Below are positions 46,422 through 58,731 of a stretch of DNA of 64,000 nt, in pieces. The stretch is from Phycomyces blakesleeanus NRRL 1555(-). Lineage: Eukaryota > Mucoromycota > Mucoromycetes > Mucorales > Phycomycetaceae. The notes under the pieces are model-generated. The model did no database searches, was not told the DNA's origin, and was given only the letters and a program-made list of their open reading frames with translations. The position numbers and the translations under genes were made by a program. The DNA is taken from assembly GCF_001638985.1 (NCBI RefSeq), contig NW_017265152.1:1000262-1064261 (forward strand), in the 5' to 3' direction. Position 1 is the stretch's first letter. Each line of letters starts with the position of its first letter.

Positions 46422-49400
46422 TTGTATTTATATACATACATACATGTGTGTGTGTATTTTATTGATTGAAATACATATGTAATATATTTTATTATAGTTT
46501 TTTTTTTAATATATACAATAATATATTACATGGCACAATAATTTATATACCTTATATATAAAAGAGATAGTGTCGGACGGGCTCACTTTAACGTTGTAAT
46601 CCCACTTGTCCAAATATAGCAATAGTAATTCTTTTCTTCTTTTCCCCTCTTTTATTTTATTTTATTTTTATAATACCAAAAAAAAAGACGCCACATTTAT
46701 TCTTTTTTTGGAACAAATGCTTTTCTTTTTTCTTTTTTTTTTATATACATTATTATAAAAAAAACAATACTCATATTATATTATTTGAATTCTTCTAGGC
46801 AGTCTGGCCGAATTGATGGCTGATTGGGACAGAGCCATGGCCTCGTACGAATCTGCCCTCAGACACAATCCATACTCAGTCAGCGCCCTTTCCCACATTG
46901 CCTCTCTCTGCCGGGGAAGAGAAGAATTCCCAAAGGTAAAATTATTATTATTATTATTTCAAATGACTAAAATAGTAGCTATATATATATATAAAACAAT
47001 CTTTACTAGGCCGTGGATTACTTTAAACGTATCTTGGCAACACAAGAAAATCACGGAGAAACATGGAGCGCTCTCGGGCACTGTTATCTTATGATGGACA
47101 ATCTACAGGAGGCCTACCAGGCCTACCAACAGGCTCTCTACCACCTCTCAAACCCAAAAGACCCTAAATTGTGGTATGGCATCGGAATACTCTATGATCG
47201 CTACGGCTCTCTCGAACATGCCGAAGAAGCCTTTTCTGCCGTAATGAAGATGGACCCAAAGTTTGAAAAGTCAAATGAAATCTACTTTCGGCTTGGCATC
47301 ATATACAAGCAACAACAAAAATTTGATCTTAGTCTACAAGTAAGTCTTTTTTTTTTCTTTTTCTTTAAAATCTTAAATTTTTTTTATTAATCTTTCTTTC
47401 AAAGTGCTTTCGTTACATCCTCCATAACCCTCCTCGTCCATTAACTGAAATCGACATCTGGTTCCAAACAGGCCATGTATATGAACAGCAAAAGGAGGTA
47501 ATTCACTTTATATAATCAAATCAAATCTAATCTAATCTAATATAATATAATATAGTATGAACATGCCAAAGATGCTTATGAACGTGTGTTGGCCGATAAT
47601 CCCGATCATGCAAAAGTACTCCAGCAGCTCGGTTGGCTATTCCACCAACAAAACACCTCCTTTACAAACCAGGCCATGGCCATCCAATTCCTCACCCGAT
47701 CTCTCAAGGCCGACTCAAACGACGCCCAGTCCTGGTACTTGCTCGGCAGATGCTACATGGCCGAACAGAACTACAACAAGGCCTACGAAGCATACCAGCA
47801 GGCCGTCTACCGCGACGCTCGCAACCCAACCTTCTGGTGCTCAATCGGCGTCCTATACTACCAAATCAACCAGTACCGAGATGCCCTGGATGCCTACAGC
47901 AGAGCAATCCGTCTCAACCCATATATCAGCGAAGTCTGGTACGATCTCGGCACTCTCTATGAATCATGCAACAACCAAGTCAAGGACGCCCTCGATGCCT
48001 ACCAGCGCGCAAGTGAACTCGATCCCAACAATCCCCACATCAAACAACGTCTGGACTGGCTAAGAAAAACACAAACAAGGTAAAATCATCAAACAAACAA
48101 ACAAACAAACAAAGAAACAAAAAAAAAGAAAAGAAAGAAATATAAATGCTTTCAATATTTATTTATTTGGTTTGTTTTGTAGCTACCCCAATACACCTTT
48201 GGGAGCTAATGGTGGAGGTAGTGGAAATGGAGTAGGTTCAGGTTCAGGTTCAGGTTCAGGTTCAGGTGCAAGTGCAGGCACAGGCACAGGCACAGGTGCA
48301 GGTGCAGGTGCTGGACCTGGTGCTGGATCTGGAATTGGAGCAGGAACAGCAGGAGCAGGAACAGCAGGAACAGCAGGAACAGCAGGAACAGCAGGAGCAG
48401 GAGCAGGAACAGGAACAGGAACAGGAGCAGCAGCTGGAGCAGGAGCAAGTGGAAATGGTGGAGCAGGCGGACCCCATAATCTCATCCCTCAAGACGTCAA
48501 CCCCTATCAATACCAAAACACCCCTCAACCCCCTCATCAGTTGTCGTCCTCCCTTGGATCTCAGGCACCTGGTCATTATTCGGCTGCCCATCTGGCCTTG
48601 GACCGCCGCATGCCGGCAATGGTAAGCTTCATAATATAATATTATATAATATTATATATATTAATCTTCTATGTGTATTCTATAGGACCCTCCAAGGGAT
48701 CTCCCAATGCCGGATCGCTCTCCCGTCAACCAATACCACCAGCGTCATGACGATGTTCGCATTCCCGATATCGGCTCTGGCGGTGGACGCGCCCCAACAC
48801 CTTCCGAACGTGTCCAGATGAACCCTCTGATGATTGATCCTCGACCTCACTCCAGACAAGCGCACCACAAACCCCTTCCTTCGCTGCCTCCTCTGCCTCT
48901 CCCTCCTTCTTCATCATCTTCCTCTTCTGCCAGTGCTGGTCCTGGTGCTCCTCCCCCTCTTGCTCTTGCTCCATCATCTGCCTCTTCTCTTCCTCATTCT
49001 AATCTTCAACCTCATTCACATCCACATCCACATCCACACTCACATTCCCACTCTAATTCTAATTCTAATTCTAATCCAAACTCTCTTCCTCACCATCCTC
49101 TTCCTCACCATTCACTTCCCCCTCCCCCTCCTACTTCTTCCTCAATTTCGCATCCCCACTCCTCTTCTTTACCGCACAGCAGCCATCCATCTCCTCTACC
49201 AAGTCACCCTCCATCGCCTGTCGTCAAGCCTTTCCACGTCAGACCTTCCACACCTTCATCCAGCAGTCATTCACCACGTCCATTCTACACACGCCACTAT
49301 GATGCCGAACCTCTTCGAAGGACCTCGATTATCTATGACGCCGACCGATACTCAGAGTATGACCGCCGAAGTGTCCGTCCAGATTCACGTCCAAAGATGC

Positions 49401-49879
49401 CAGATCTTCATCACAACAACATCAATTCTTCTTCTTCTTCACGCTCTCCCCCAAGCCCAGCAGAAGATCATCGGAAAAGAATGATAATTGACAAGTCCGG
49501 TGGTAGACGAACCCCTCCAATTCTCAATGGTCATCACCACAACAATCATCACCACAACAACATCATCAATAGTAATAACAACAATACTAATAATAATAGC
49601 AACAGCAATAGCAATAGCAATAATAATAATCAACATCATCATCAACAACATCATCATTCTATACTTCAGCAACAACAGCAGCAACAGCATTATCACCATC
49701 CACTCGAGAGTCCACGTCAATCTCCACATCGTCCATTAGATCTTCCTCCTCCGCCTCCTACTCCAATGGAAGAACTCAAAATTGTCCCCATGAAACGTGT
49801 TTTGGAAGACGAAACCAAGTCAAACCAATCTCCTTTACCTGATCGTCAACAAGATAAACGTGTAGCACTCTCCTCTTAA
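46160..49879 (+). CDS. CYC8: CYC8/SSN6 TPR co-repressor subunit
   Basis: Seven exons in phase: 46160-46229, 46799-46935, 47010-47339, 47405-47497, 47556-48079, 48183-48621 and 48686-49879; 928 residues. Cyc8(Ssn6) joins Tup1 in the general co-repressor that DNA-binding factors recruit to glucose-, stress- and mating-type-controlled promoters. The first 385 residues are about ten tandem TPRs, for example AWLSLGSLAELMADWDRAM, ETWSALGHCYLMMDNLQEAY, LWYGIGILYDRYGSLEHAEE, SWYLLGRCYMAEQNYNKAYE and FWCSIGVLYYQINQYRDALD; these repeats are nearly diagnostic for the family. The C-terminal half is disordered: a Gly/Ser/Ala/Thr array (48200-48460), Ser/Pro/His stretches, then Asn/His/Gln repeats (about 49515-49700), ending KRVALSS. 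The first intron (569 nt) is long and the 5' flank is duplicated in the assembly. Confidence 0.95.
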
Positions 49880-50152
49880 ATCACCAAAAAAAAAATCATA
49901 AAAATAAAATATAAGATAAAATAACACGCACACCCCCAAAACCAAATCAAATCAAAGCAAACCAAAGCAAACCAAAGCAAATAAATCAAATGAATAAAAA
50001 TTGATATACACACATACATACACATGCGCTTATAATTATATTATATTTTAGGAGTTTGTAGTACATAATCTTAAATTGTAGTAGAAATCAAAAACAGACA
50101 GGCACACTCTTATACGCATGTGCACCCTACAACTACATACATACTGCCAAAT
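49880..50152. other. CYC8 3' flank
   Basis: The 3' untranslated and flanking sequence of CYC8, with AATAAA-like signals (about 49905 and 49995) and CAAAGCAAAC repeats. No gene. Confidence 0.55.
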
Positions 50153-50360
50153 CTATGGCATTTGGCGTTTTCTCAAAAAAAAAAAAAAAATGTCGGCAAA
50201 TCAAACATAAATTCTAGGAGTTTAAATTGCTTTTTTGTCAATTTTTTTTTATTTTGATTAAAACAATTGTCGGAACTGGCTAACTAAAATTGGCGGGAAG
50301 ATTGCGCCTAATTGTCGAACCTGTTCTTTTTTTGGTGTCCCTCTCTTTCTTACTAATAAA
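50153..50360 (+). repeat. Left inverted-repeat arm
   Basis: Starts ctatggcatttggcgtttt, then an A tract, then three TGTCG motifs (near 50191, 50269 and 50313). It lacks about 42 bases present in the right arm, which an A run replaces. Confidence 0.85.
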
Positions 50361-50879
50361 AAATACAGCATCAATCTTATAGGGACGACGTTTCTATCTA
50401 ACCAGACTAATGAAATGTGACTACCTGTCTGTGACCCGATGACTTTCTCTAATCCTGTAAGGGTAAAAATGGCATGTCCCGAACAATAATATATTCTTTG
50501 TGTTTATCTATCTCTCTCTCCAGGCACCTAACTCTCATTATTTTAAGAGTTACAGCTGTATCTGGGAAATTTAATAATACAATGTTGTCTCATACAAAAA
50601 AGAAGAATCAAATATCGTATATTCAGTTAGTAGCCCTGAATTTTGAGCTGACAATAAAGAAACAATGATTAGTTACAAATACACTATATCAATAGCCAGT
50701 TATGCAGAACAGTATGAGTTCTTGTCATTAGAGTGTAACGCAATCTCGCTTGATATTTTATTATTTATTATCCTTACACGTATCGTGTCTTTCTCTTTTT
50801 GCAATACACAAAAGAGAGTCTTTATACGAATATTATGTATCCTTAGGAACCAGATAGAGGTATTTCATGTCAGCAAAAG

Positions 50880-51225
50880 GGTCCCGATTTGTAGTCTGGT
50901 AGAATCAAAATGTCGTCCCTCACCAGAAAATCTTACCAACTTTACCTCCTGCAATACTGGAAACACAACACACAGTGACAGGTGAGTTTATGTGCCGAGT
51001 CGTCCAGTACTACCTGAATGTGTACAAGCGTTTCCACGTTTTACCAATTTTATTCATTGTCTATGCCTCAAAAACAGAACCCAAAGCTGAGAGACCTTTT
51101 CGAATTTATCCAGAACAAGCCTTACCTCTTAGAAACACCTTGCTGTCACTTTGCAACTGGTTGCTTCATACTGACCGAACAGAGTATCAATACTTTTCTT
51201 TGATCGCATTTATCGATGCTTGAAA
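50880..51225 (+). pseudogene. Decayed ORF inside the inverted-repeat element
   Basis: Pieces in two overlapping frames read TGEFMCRVVQYYLNVYKRF, VLPILFIVYA, then after a frameshift LRDLFEFIQN, CCHFATGCFILTEQSINTFL and FDRIYRCL. The order (short helix with RVVQY, a hydrophobic strand PILFIVY, then CHF...CFILTEQSI) resembles PD-(D/E)XK-nuclease-like ORFs of the Rpn/YhgA kind that are multicopy in Mucoromycota, as far as I recall. At least one frameshift and no intact start are seen. Whether this ORF mobilised the element or is a captured host gene is open. Confidence 0.4.
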
Positions 51226-51901
51226 GCAGAATAACAAAGGTTGAATGAATTGATCTGCGTCTTAAGAAGAAGGAAAGAAACATGGCCTGTTCAATAAGTG
51301 CTCAAATGGCCATCGTTTGAAGAAATATATACCAAAAAAAAAAAAAGATTCTTAATTACTATCAGTACTGTTAATATATATATTTAAAAAAATAAGCAAT
51401 TGTTAAACAAGTCATCAGTCAGGATTACTCTACTGTTTTATCGTAAAAATAAATAAGTTCAATTTTTGTTTTTATCCAAACATTTTTATTTTGTATGTGT
51501 TGGCGATGTTGCAATCTTTATTTACTTTACGCTTTTAAGCCATGAATTAAAGATCATTCTCTTCATTTACACAATAGTATGAGATTGCGCTCTAGTTTTT
51601 TGTTGTTTTACTATATTTCTATACACAACCTTTTCTATCCCTTTGTAATGCTTTTTAACTGAGGGCTTGTTCAGTAACTTTTTAGGGCCGCTTAATATTC
51701 AAGTAATTTTGTTGTCTAGTTATTTGTTTCAAGAGCTATGTTGGAATCATCGCCATGTGTTAAAACATCCTCCATCGAATTGCAGACCTTTTTCTCATAC
51801 TCCATTAAAAAACCGTTTTTCTGTCCATCGTTATATTCAAAAAAAAAAAAAAAAGGTGGGGGTGGAGGGGGGGGGGGGGGGTATTCATCATTATATTATA
51901 G

Positions 51902-52142
51902 TTTTATTAAGAAAGAGAGGGACACCAAAAAAGAACAGGTTCGACAATTAGGCGCAATCTTCCCGCCAATTTTAGTTAGCCAGTTCCGACAATTGTTTTA
52001 ATCAAAATAAAAAAAAAATTGACAAAAAAGCAATTTAAACTCCTAGCATTTATGTTTTATTTGCCGACATTTAACCTTGTAATTCCGACCGATAAATGTG
52101 TATGCCCGACATTTATTTTTGAAAGAACGCCAAATTCCATAG
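51902..52142 (-). repeat. Right inverted-repeat arm
   Basis: The inverted copy of the left arm. On the plus strand it holds TCGACAATTA, CCGACAATTG and CCGACATTTA, plus an extra block with CCGACCGAT and CCGACATTTA before the end, so five related motifs in 190 bases. Confidence 0.85.
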
Positions 52143-52316
52143 GTTTGACTGTGCATACACATTACATATGTACACATATGTACACATATGTACAGGTACC
52201 AGCACGCACTATCACACTATCACACTATCACACACTATCACACTATCGCACCAGCACACCAGCAAAGCAATACACACACGCACACACGCACACTAGCACA
52301 CGCACAAGTACACAAG

Positions 52317-52352
<36 letters not shown>

Positions 52353-52576
52353 AGGCACAAACATAAACACAAGCACAAGCACAAGCACAAGCACAAGCAC
52401 AAGCACAAACATAAACACAAGCACAAGTACACATGTTTGTTGTTGTTGCTATATCTATATATATCATGTTTGTTTGACTGTTTGGCTGTGTGACTGTTGA
52501 TTTTTTATTTTATTTATTTTTTGGTTGTGCATATACATACATATGATATGTTCTTTGTATTTTATGTATTTTTTTT
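52143..52576. repeat. CA-rich microsatellite block
   Basis: A mosaic of ACTATCAC-type, CA and CAAGCA repeats (about 52195-52430), between the transposable element and the end of exportin-7. No gene. Confidence 0.7.
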
Positions 52577-54669
52577 TTAATTGTAGTTTGGCGGCGAAAG
52601 AGGTACCAAAACCACGTTGTTCATACTGAGTTCTCTCTTGAAAGCCGATACATTTTGAGAGAATCGTTCGCGGTCCTTGACACACAAACTCCAATTAATT
52701 CCATCCATTAGATTGTTCAGGGCCTAAAAGAATTATATTAGAAAGATCAATAACTAACTAACTAATTTTTTTTTTTTTAAAAAAAAATATTAATAAACGA
52801 CAGTACCTTTGCAACAAACTCACGACGCTCGGGTAATTGGCGATTGATGACTTCACTTGTGTATTTTATAGCATACTTTTGAAATATTGAACCAAGAAAA
52901 GAAGGTTAATGACAAATTAATCATGATTATGATTATGATTATGATTATAGTTGTGGTTACCTCTTTTTGGAGTAGCATAATGGAATATAGTGGCCGTGAA
53001 AGAGACCACTGCTCTGTATTGTCATCAAATAAAATCAGCCCAAACAGAGTTGCAAACAACGAGGGCAGAACTTGTGGGAACTGGACCAAGTATCCCATCA
53101 GCCAGTGTGTGGAAGGAAATGCAACCGAAGAACGTCTGCGATCAACCATCAGATCAGGGGATGTACTGAGGAGACTGTTACTATTACTACTACTATCGTT
53201 ATTATTACTATCATTATTATTATTACTATTATTGCTATTAAGGTTATTATTATTGTTATTGATGCCGATGATGTTACTAATGCTATTATTATTATTATTA
53301 CTATTATTGCTATTATTATTATTATTATTGTTGTTGTTGTTGATGTTTCTGACTAGGGATGTCCGTTGAAGAAGTTCTGCCTTCTCAGTCTCCTTTGCCA
53401 CAAAGCTGGTGACATTGTTGACAGCTGAACAGGCATGCGAACGCACCCATGTTTCGGTGTATTCTACCCCTTGCTCACACGCACGCATCATGTACAAGAA
53501 TGTATCGGGGGACAGACTAGGTAAGGCCATGAATTGCTCGTGGGTAAAGTCATCCAGCATACTGAAGAATGCCTTTGTAAGTTTTGGGAATCCCTTTTTT
53601 TTATATAGAAAAATAAAAATAAAAATAAAAAATAACAATAGACAAAACAAATGAATATATAAATATACATGCATTTATAATAGTAATAAAGGTTGGTGAA
53701 TATTGTACACACTGCACTATAGATAGTGCAGTACCAAAAAAAAAAAACAAAAAACAAACAAGCAGAAAATATACACATACAGATATACATATGCATGCAC
53801 ATCTGTATAGAAATGAGCTCTAGTATATAGCACATTGCTGCATACAGCAGCACACAGCAGCACACAGCAGCACATCTCCTTGTCCCCCACCCCCTGTCCC
53901 TTGTGTCTCCTCCCTCTATATTCTAAAACTATCATAAAATACTATAAATATAAATATATATATAAAATACATACCATGAGATCTTGCAGTGGAATGCTCA
54001 GCATCAACTGGAAAATCATACTAAATGCTTCGTCAATAGCCTTGTCCTGGTAGAGCCAGAATACGCCAAAGTTTATGTATCGTCCCCCCATGCATCGAGA
54101 TAGGATAGTGAAGCAAATCGAAATTCCTTTATATCTGTTTATAGTAATTTCTGTCAATAGCATACATGGTACACAAAATAACTGTCTAAAATACTTTTTT
54201 TTTTTGTTTTGTTTATATATAATACTAATGGCTTACTTGAATGGGTATTTCCGGCTTTCGTCTGTAATCTGTTGCTCCAGTACACGGGATCCATACGTGG
54301 TTAGAATCTGGCTGGTGTCACGAAAGATAAGAATTCCATTAGGAGAAGAAATCTCGAAATTCAGCCGTTGACTCTTGTTGTGTACAAATTCGGCAAAGAA
54401 TTTCAAGAGAGTATTAGCCACTGGTGTGGGCGACCATGCCTCCAGTCCGCGCAAAAGGATAGGCATATAGTCTGGATAGAACCATTCAAAAAACAACGTA
54501 AAGTTTCGTCGGCTCTGGATTGGTGTAATGAATCCCCTCAGGTCACGGAATAGATCCTGCAGCGCTCTCTAAAATAAAATAAAACAAAACAAAATGAAAT
54601 AAAATTAAATTAAATTAAATTAAATTAGATTTATAATTCTGCCAAAAATATTGTCTTTCTTTCTCTTGT

Positions 54670-54743
<74 letters not shown>

Positions 54744-55177
54744 CTTGATGCTTTGGTCTAGAATATTTACCCGCACATGTTCCTGTCGAAAGGCTTCCAC
54801 ACTGTCAAGACTGGCAAGACTCTTGAACCGCAAGTCAAACGGTTTCATAAACTCAATAAACTCTCGCTCGCAATTATCTTCGGCAAACAATATCTTGCAC
54901 AGAACCTGGTAGTACAGCATCCGGTTCTGACGATGTTTCTCGCTCTCAAAGAATGCAAACTCGCTTGACATGTGGTTCTGTAAGATCAGTTGGGTTGTGT
55001 CGAGTTTACGCAGATTCTTCAATGCACTATATCCACCAGCCAGATCGTTGAACAGTTCAAGAGTGCGTCGGATAACCAGCTCATTGTCACCCCAGAATTG
55101 CAGGTTGCTGATACTAATTAATGAATTAATGAATTAATAAAATAATTTATATATAAAAGTTTAGATTAAGTTAAAAT

Positions 55178-55216
<39 letters not shown>

Positions 55217-55645
55217 GCGTGCTTTCTATTATTATTATTATTATTAATTAACTTACATCTTTTGCATAATCACATTCAGCATAGTCACCTGATCGCTTAC
55301 ACCAAACATCTCTGTCATCTTTTTATAGACCTTTGGTTTGATTGAATTAGGCATTCAATTCAATTCAAAGCACACATAGTAATAAGGGTAATATACTAGT
55401 ACTCTTTGATACTTACAGACTTTCCATTGGATTCTCCAATGTACGATTTACGGAATTGTTGGAAAAAGTACACAAATGCGGTATCAAGTTTCTGGTTCAA
55501 CACGGCCGCACCATGTTGGTTTTGCAGTATCTGATTAACTTCCATCAACTGAAGAACCTTGACAGTCAATTCACCGTCAATGGCATCCAAATCATCAGAG
55601 CTCAAATAAGCCTACGTTAAAATACAATAGAGTAAATAAACACAT

Positions 55646-55681
<36 letters not shown>

Positions 55682-56305
55682 TCACTTACAGGTCTTCCAC
55701 CAACAAAGGCAGAAATCACATAGACCAACCATGCAAATTTTGTTTCAATCACTTCCAAAGCCTCCTTGAATTCTTCGCCACTCATACCCGAGGACGCTTG
55801 AGAAATCAGCTCCTGTATAATAAAGAACAGTAAGAATATAAAGTTTGATTTATTAGCGAATTGTTATTATTGTTATTATTATTATCATCATTATCATTAC
55901 TTGAATTTTTTTCTTTCTTTCTTTGTCATCCTCCTTTTCATTTCCACCACTCCTGCTTCTTCTCCTCCATCTCCCTTAAGAATAATAATAATAGTAAAGA
56001 TGTAGGCATTTACCTGGTATTGAAGAGCAATTGGATCAAAAACAGCAACTAGGGCAGCACTTGATTCTTCGTATTTACATCGTGCAATTTGTCCGAGCAT
56101 CCCAAGAGTCTCTACTAAAGCATCTTCGTTTTCCAAAGGATCTACATATACAATATTATAATAATTATAGATAGCTCAATACACAGACCCACACAAAAGT
56201 ATATATAAAAACATAGAAGGACTCATTCGAGCCTTACCATCCAATCCTTCTTCAATTCGAGTTGCTACGGATTCAACTTGAGCTGATACATATGTTCTGG
56301 TCAAC

Positions 56306-56337
<32 letters not shown>

Positions 56338-57232
56338 AGAGAGAGAGAGTCAGTATATAACCCCCCTTTATATTTGTATTTGTATTTGTATGTATAATTG
56401 TGTTCCGTTTTACCTCGACTGTGATATTTTCCAACTTTTGGATTGTAGCCTCTCCTAATTTCTGATAATATGACATGCTGTTGACATTACGGGACCAGAA
56501 TCCAAGTAAATAGGAAGCAGTATCTGGTGCCCACTATAGCAGCAATGGCAATAGACAAGAATAGTCATAATGACAGTAAAAAGGAGTAAGAGCAACAATT
56601 AGCCTTTATTCTCTCTTATTATATATATATATATATATATAACTTGTTTTGGTTTACTTACTTTCCAGGATTGAAATGCTTTGAGTGTAAAATCAGCAAT
56701 GAGTTCAATCAGCTCAATATAATCATGTTTCTCAGTCAGTTCATTTAAAGGAGCCGATGCTCTGAAGCGATGCAAGAACCGGCAAAACTCATTGTAGTTG
56801 TCAGTGTTGTTCATGCCTTGGGAAGTCACGATGATGTCCCGGATTCCTTGCATCATGCCCGAAATAAACTTTGCACGTTCGGCCTCGACACTGAACAGTG
56901 CCTTGCGGGTTGAGGCAATCTGGACAAGACATTCCATCACCTTTGAAGAATGAGGAGGCGAGAATTCACGGTAGGCAGTGAAAAATATAGGCAAAAAGTT
57001 GTCACGCTCATAAATTGGACGCCAAGTTGCGGGAATCTTTTCAAAAATAAATAAGTCATTAGGATTAGGATTATCATTATGGTTATGGTTATGATTATAT
57101 GCAAACTTACTTGAACAGTACCAATGTCTTCTCCTGCTTCATCCAGACTTGTGCCAGCAAAGTCATAGGAGAGACACCGAACCAATACATTTAATGTAGC
57201 ATCTCTCATACGCTCCTCCTGTCCAGCTAATG

Positions 57233-57266
<34 letters not shown>

Positions 57267-58596
57267 TTTATATAAATATAAAGATATTTATATTGTGTGT
57301 GTGCAATTAAAATAAGGTTTAAAACTGTCCAACAAAACCAATCCAATCCAACATTCCATTATATTATTTTAAATCAAATTTACCTTTTTCAAATGGTATT
57401 GTGCGCTGCAAGAGACCTTCAAGAGTCTCGAACGCTGATTCAAATATACTGAATAGCTGTGTATCTCTGAATCCACCAGCTAAAGAAAAATGAATTGATT
57501 GATTCATTGAACGATTGATTAATTGGTTATCATGATCATAAAACCGAAAAAGCCTTCATTTCTTTTATTTATTTTTTTTGGGTTGCTGTCTTTATCCCAC
57601 TCAGTCCCCCTCTTTATATATATATTTTTTCCATTTTGATGCTTAAATAACAGCCTTTCTTATACTCTAATTATTTGTTTATTTATTGATTGATTTCTTA
57701 TAATATCCCTTTACCCCTACCCCTTTTTGTTGTTGTTGTTGTTGTTGTTGTTTTTTGTTTTGTTTTATATGTATATTTATTATTTCTTATCTTTCAAGAT
57801 AAAGAAAAGACACCAAAGAGACAAGAAACTCACCAGCCTTTCTGAACTTTGCCGAATTACGAGGAGGACTAGGTGCATTGATGTCCTGAATTATAATTGC
57901 CAAGATTTGCATGCCAACGATACGATGATCCACAGAAGCCTATTTTATATTTATGTATTTATGTATGTATATATGTTTGATTAAAATAACCAAACAACCA
58001 AACAAATAAAAATCCAAGAAAACTTACTTGATAAAACTGGTTAATGTCTTGCTGGACATTTCTGTACTCCTCTACATCTTGCCAACCCAGACGGGTCAGC
58101 AGAGCAAGTACACTTGCCAGCTGAGTGATTACAAATGGTTGAAGATCTGGGTGCATAAAGGCATACTCCAATAAAAACGTACCTATAATATAATATAATA
58201 TAATATAATATAATAGTAAGGGTGAGGGTAGAACGGGTGGAAAGGATTAAACTTACGGAGTTGAAGTTTTGTTTCTCCATCAAAAATAGAAAACTGGGCA
58301 CTGATGAGTTGCTTGAGCCGGGACAAACTAAAGGTCTGTACATAGGGACTAGGTGAGTTCTCCAAAAGGACTCTCAGGGCAGATGCAGTGTCTGTGGGAG
58401 ATGTAATGACAAATGACTGCCTGCCATCCAAAACTGGTGGCATTCCAATCGCAATTCCACTGCCAGCCTCATCTGCAAATGTAGGGAAGGAATACTCTAA
58501 TATCTTTTGAATATTCTCGCGTTCTTGAGGCGACTTTGGAATATAGAGTTGTTCACATAGTGAAGCAAAATATAATGTACGGTCGTCTTGTGACAT
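52577..58596 (-). CDS. XPO7: Exportin-7 (RanBP16-type nuclear transport receptor)
   Basis: Eighteen exons in phase: 58257-58596, 58028-58182, 57834-57939, 57384-57479, 57111-57226, 56662-57036, 56414-56533, 56238-56304, 56014-56141, 55690-55812, 55417-55611, 55257-55330, 54771-55113, 54237-54568, 53975-54134, 52961-53593, 52807-52875 and 52577-52723; 1192 residues (human XPO7 has 1087). XPO7 is a RanGTP-dependent HEAT-repeat receptor that carries folded proteins, including histones, across the nuclear pore. Family marks include LCEQLYIPKSPQERENIQKI, FEKAGQEERMRDATLNVLVR, LQDLFRDLRGFI, FFEWFYPDYMPILLRG, LNFEISSPNGILIFRDTSQ, YKGISICFTILSRCMGGRY and QWSLSRPLYSIMLL. Its extra length is an Asn-rich insertion of about 65 residues in exon 16 (about 53155-53347) between conserved helices. 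It ends VVLVPLSPPNYN. Confidence 0.95.
54670..54741. repeat. (ATA)n microsatellite
   Basis: About 24 uninterrupted trinucleotide units in an exportin-7 intron (54569-54770). Confidence 0.95.
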
Positions 58597-58699
58597 GTTT
58601 TTCTTTTTTTTCTTTTCGTTTATATACTTGTATACTTGTTTGTTTTTTTTTTAAAAAAAGAAACAGATATCAGAAACGGATATGCTTATGTATATATAT

Positions 58700-58731
<32 letters not shown>

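Larger units (their letters stand above)
50153..52142. mobile_element. 2-kb element with long terminal inverted repeats
   Basis: The two ends are inverted copies. The left arm runs 50153-50360 and the right arm 51902-52142, and the inner 170 bases match almost perfectly. Termini read ctatggcatttggcg on the left and, on the opposite strand at the right, ctatggaatttggcg. The arms carry repeated CGACAATT/CGACATTT motifs, which look like binding sites. The interior holds only a broken coding remnant (about 50880-51225). Candidate duplicated target sequence ACTG appears just outside both ends, if the ends extend to CAAA. Long arms recall Mutator-like or other DDE elements; the class is not established, and no DDE transposase was seen inside. 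Confidence 0.85.

Noticed and set aside
47557..48063. Alternative 168-codon frame in CYC8 exon 5
   Set aside because: It is a +1 shadow of the TPR-coding frame, which has the family match and correct splice phases.
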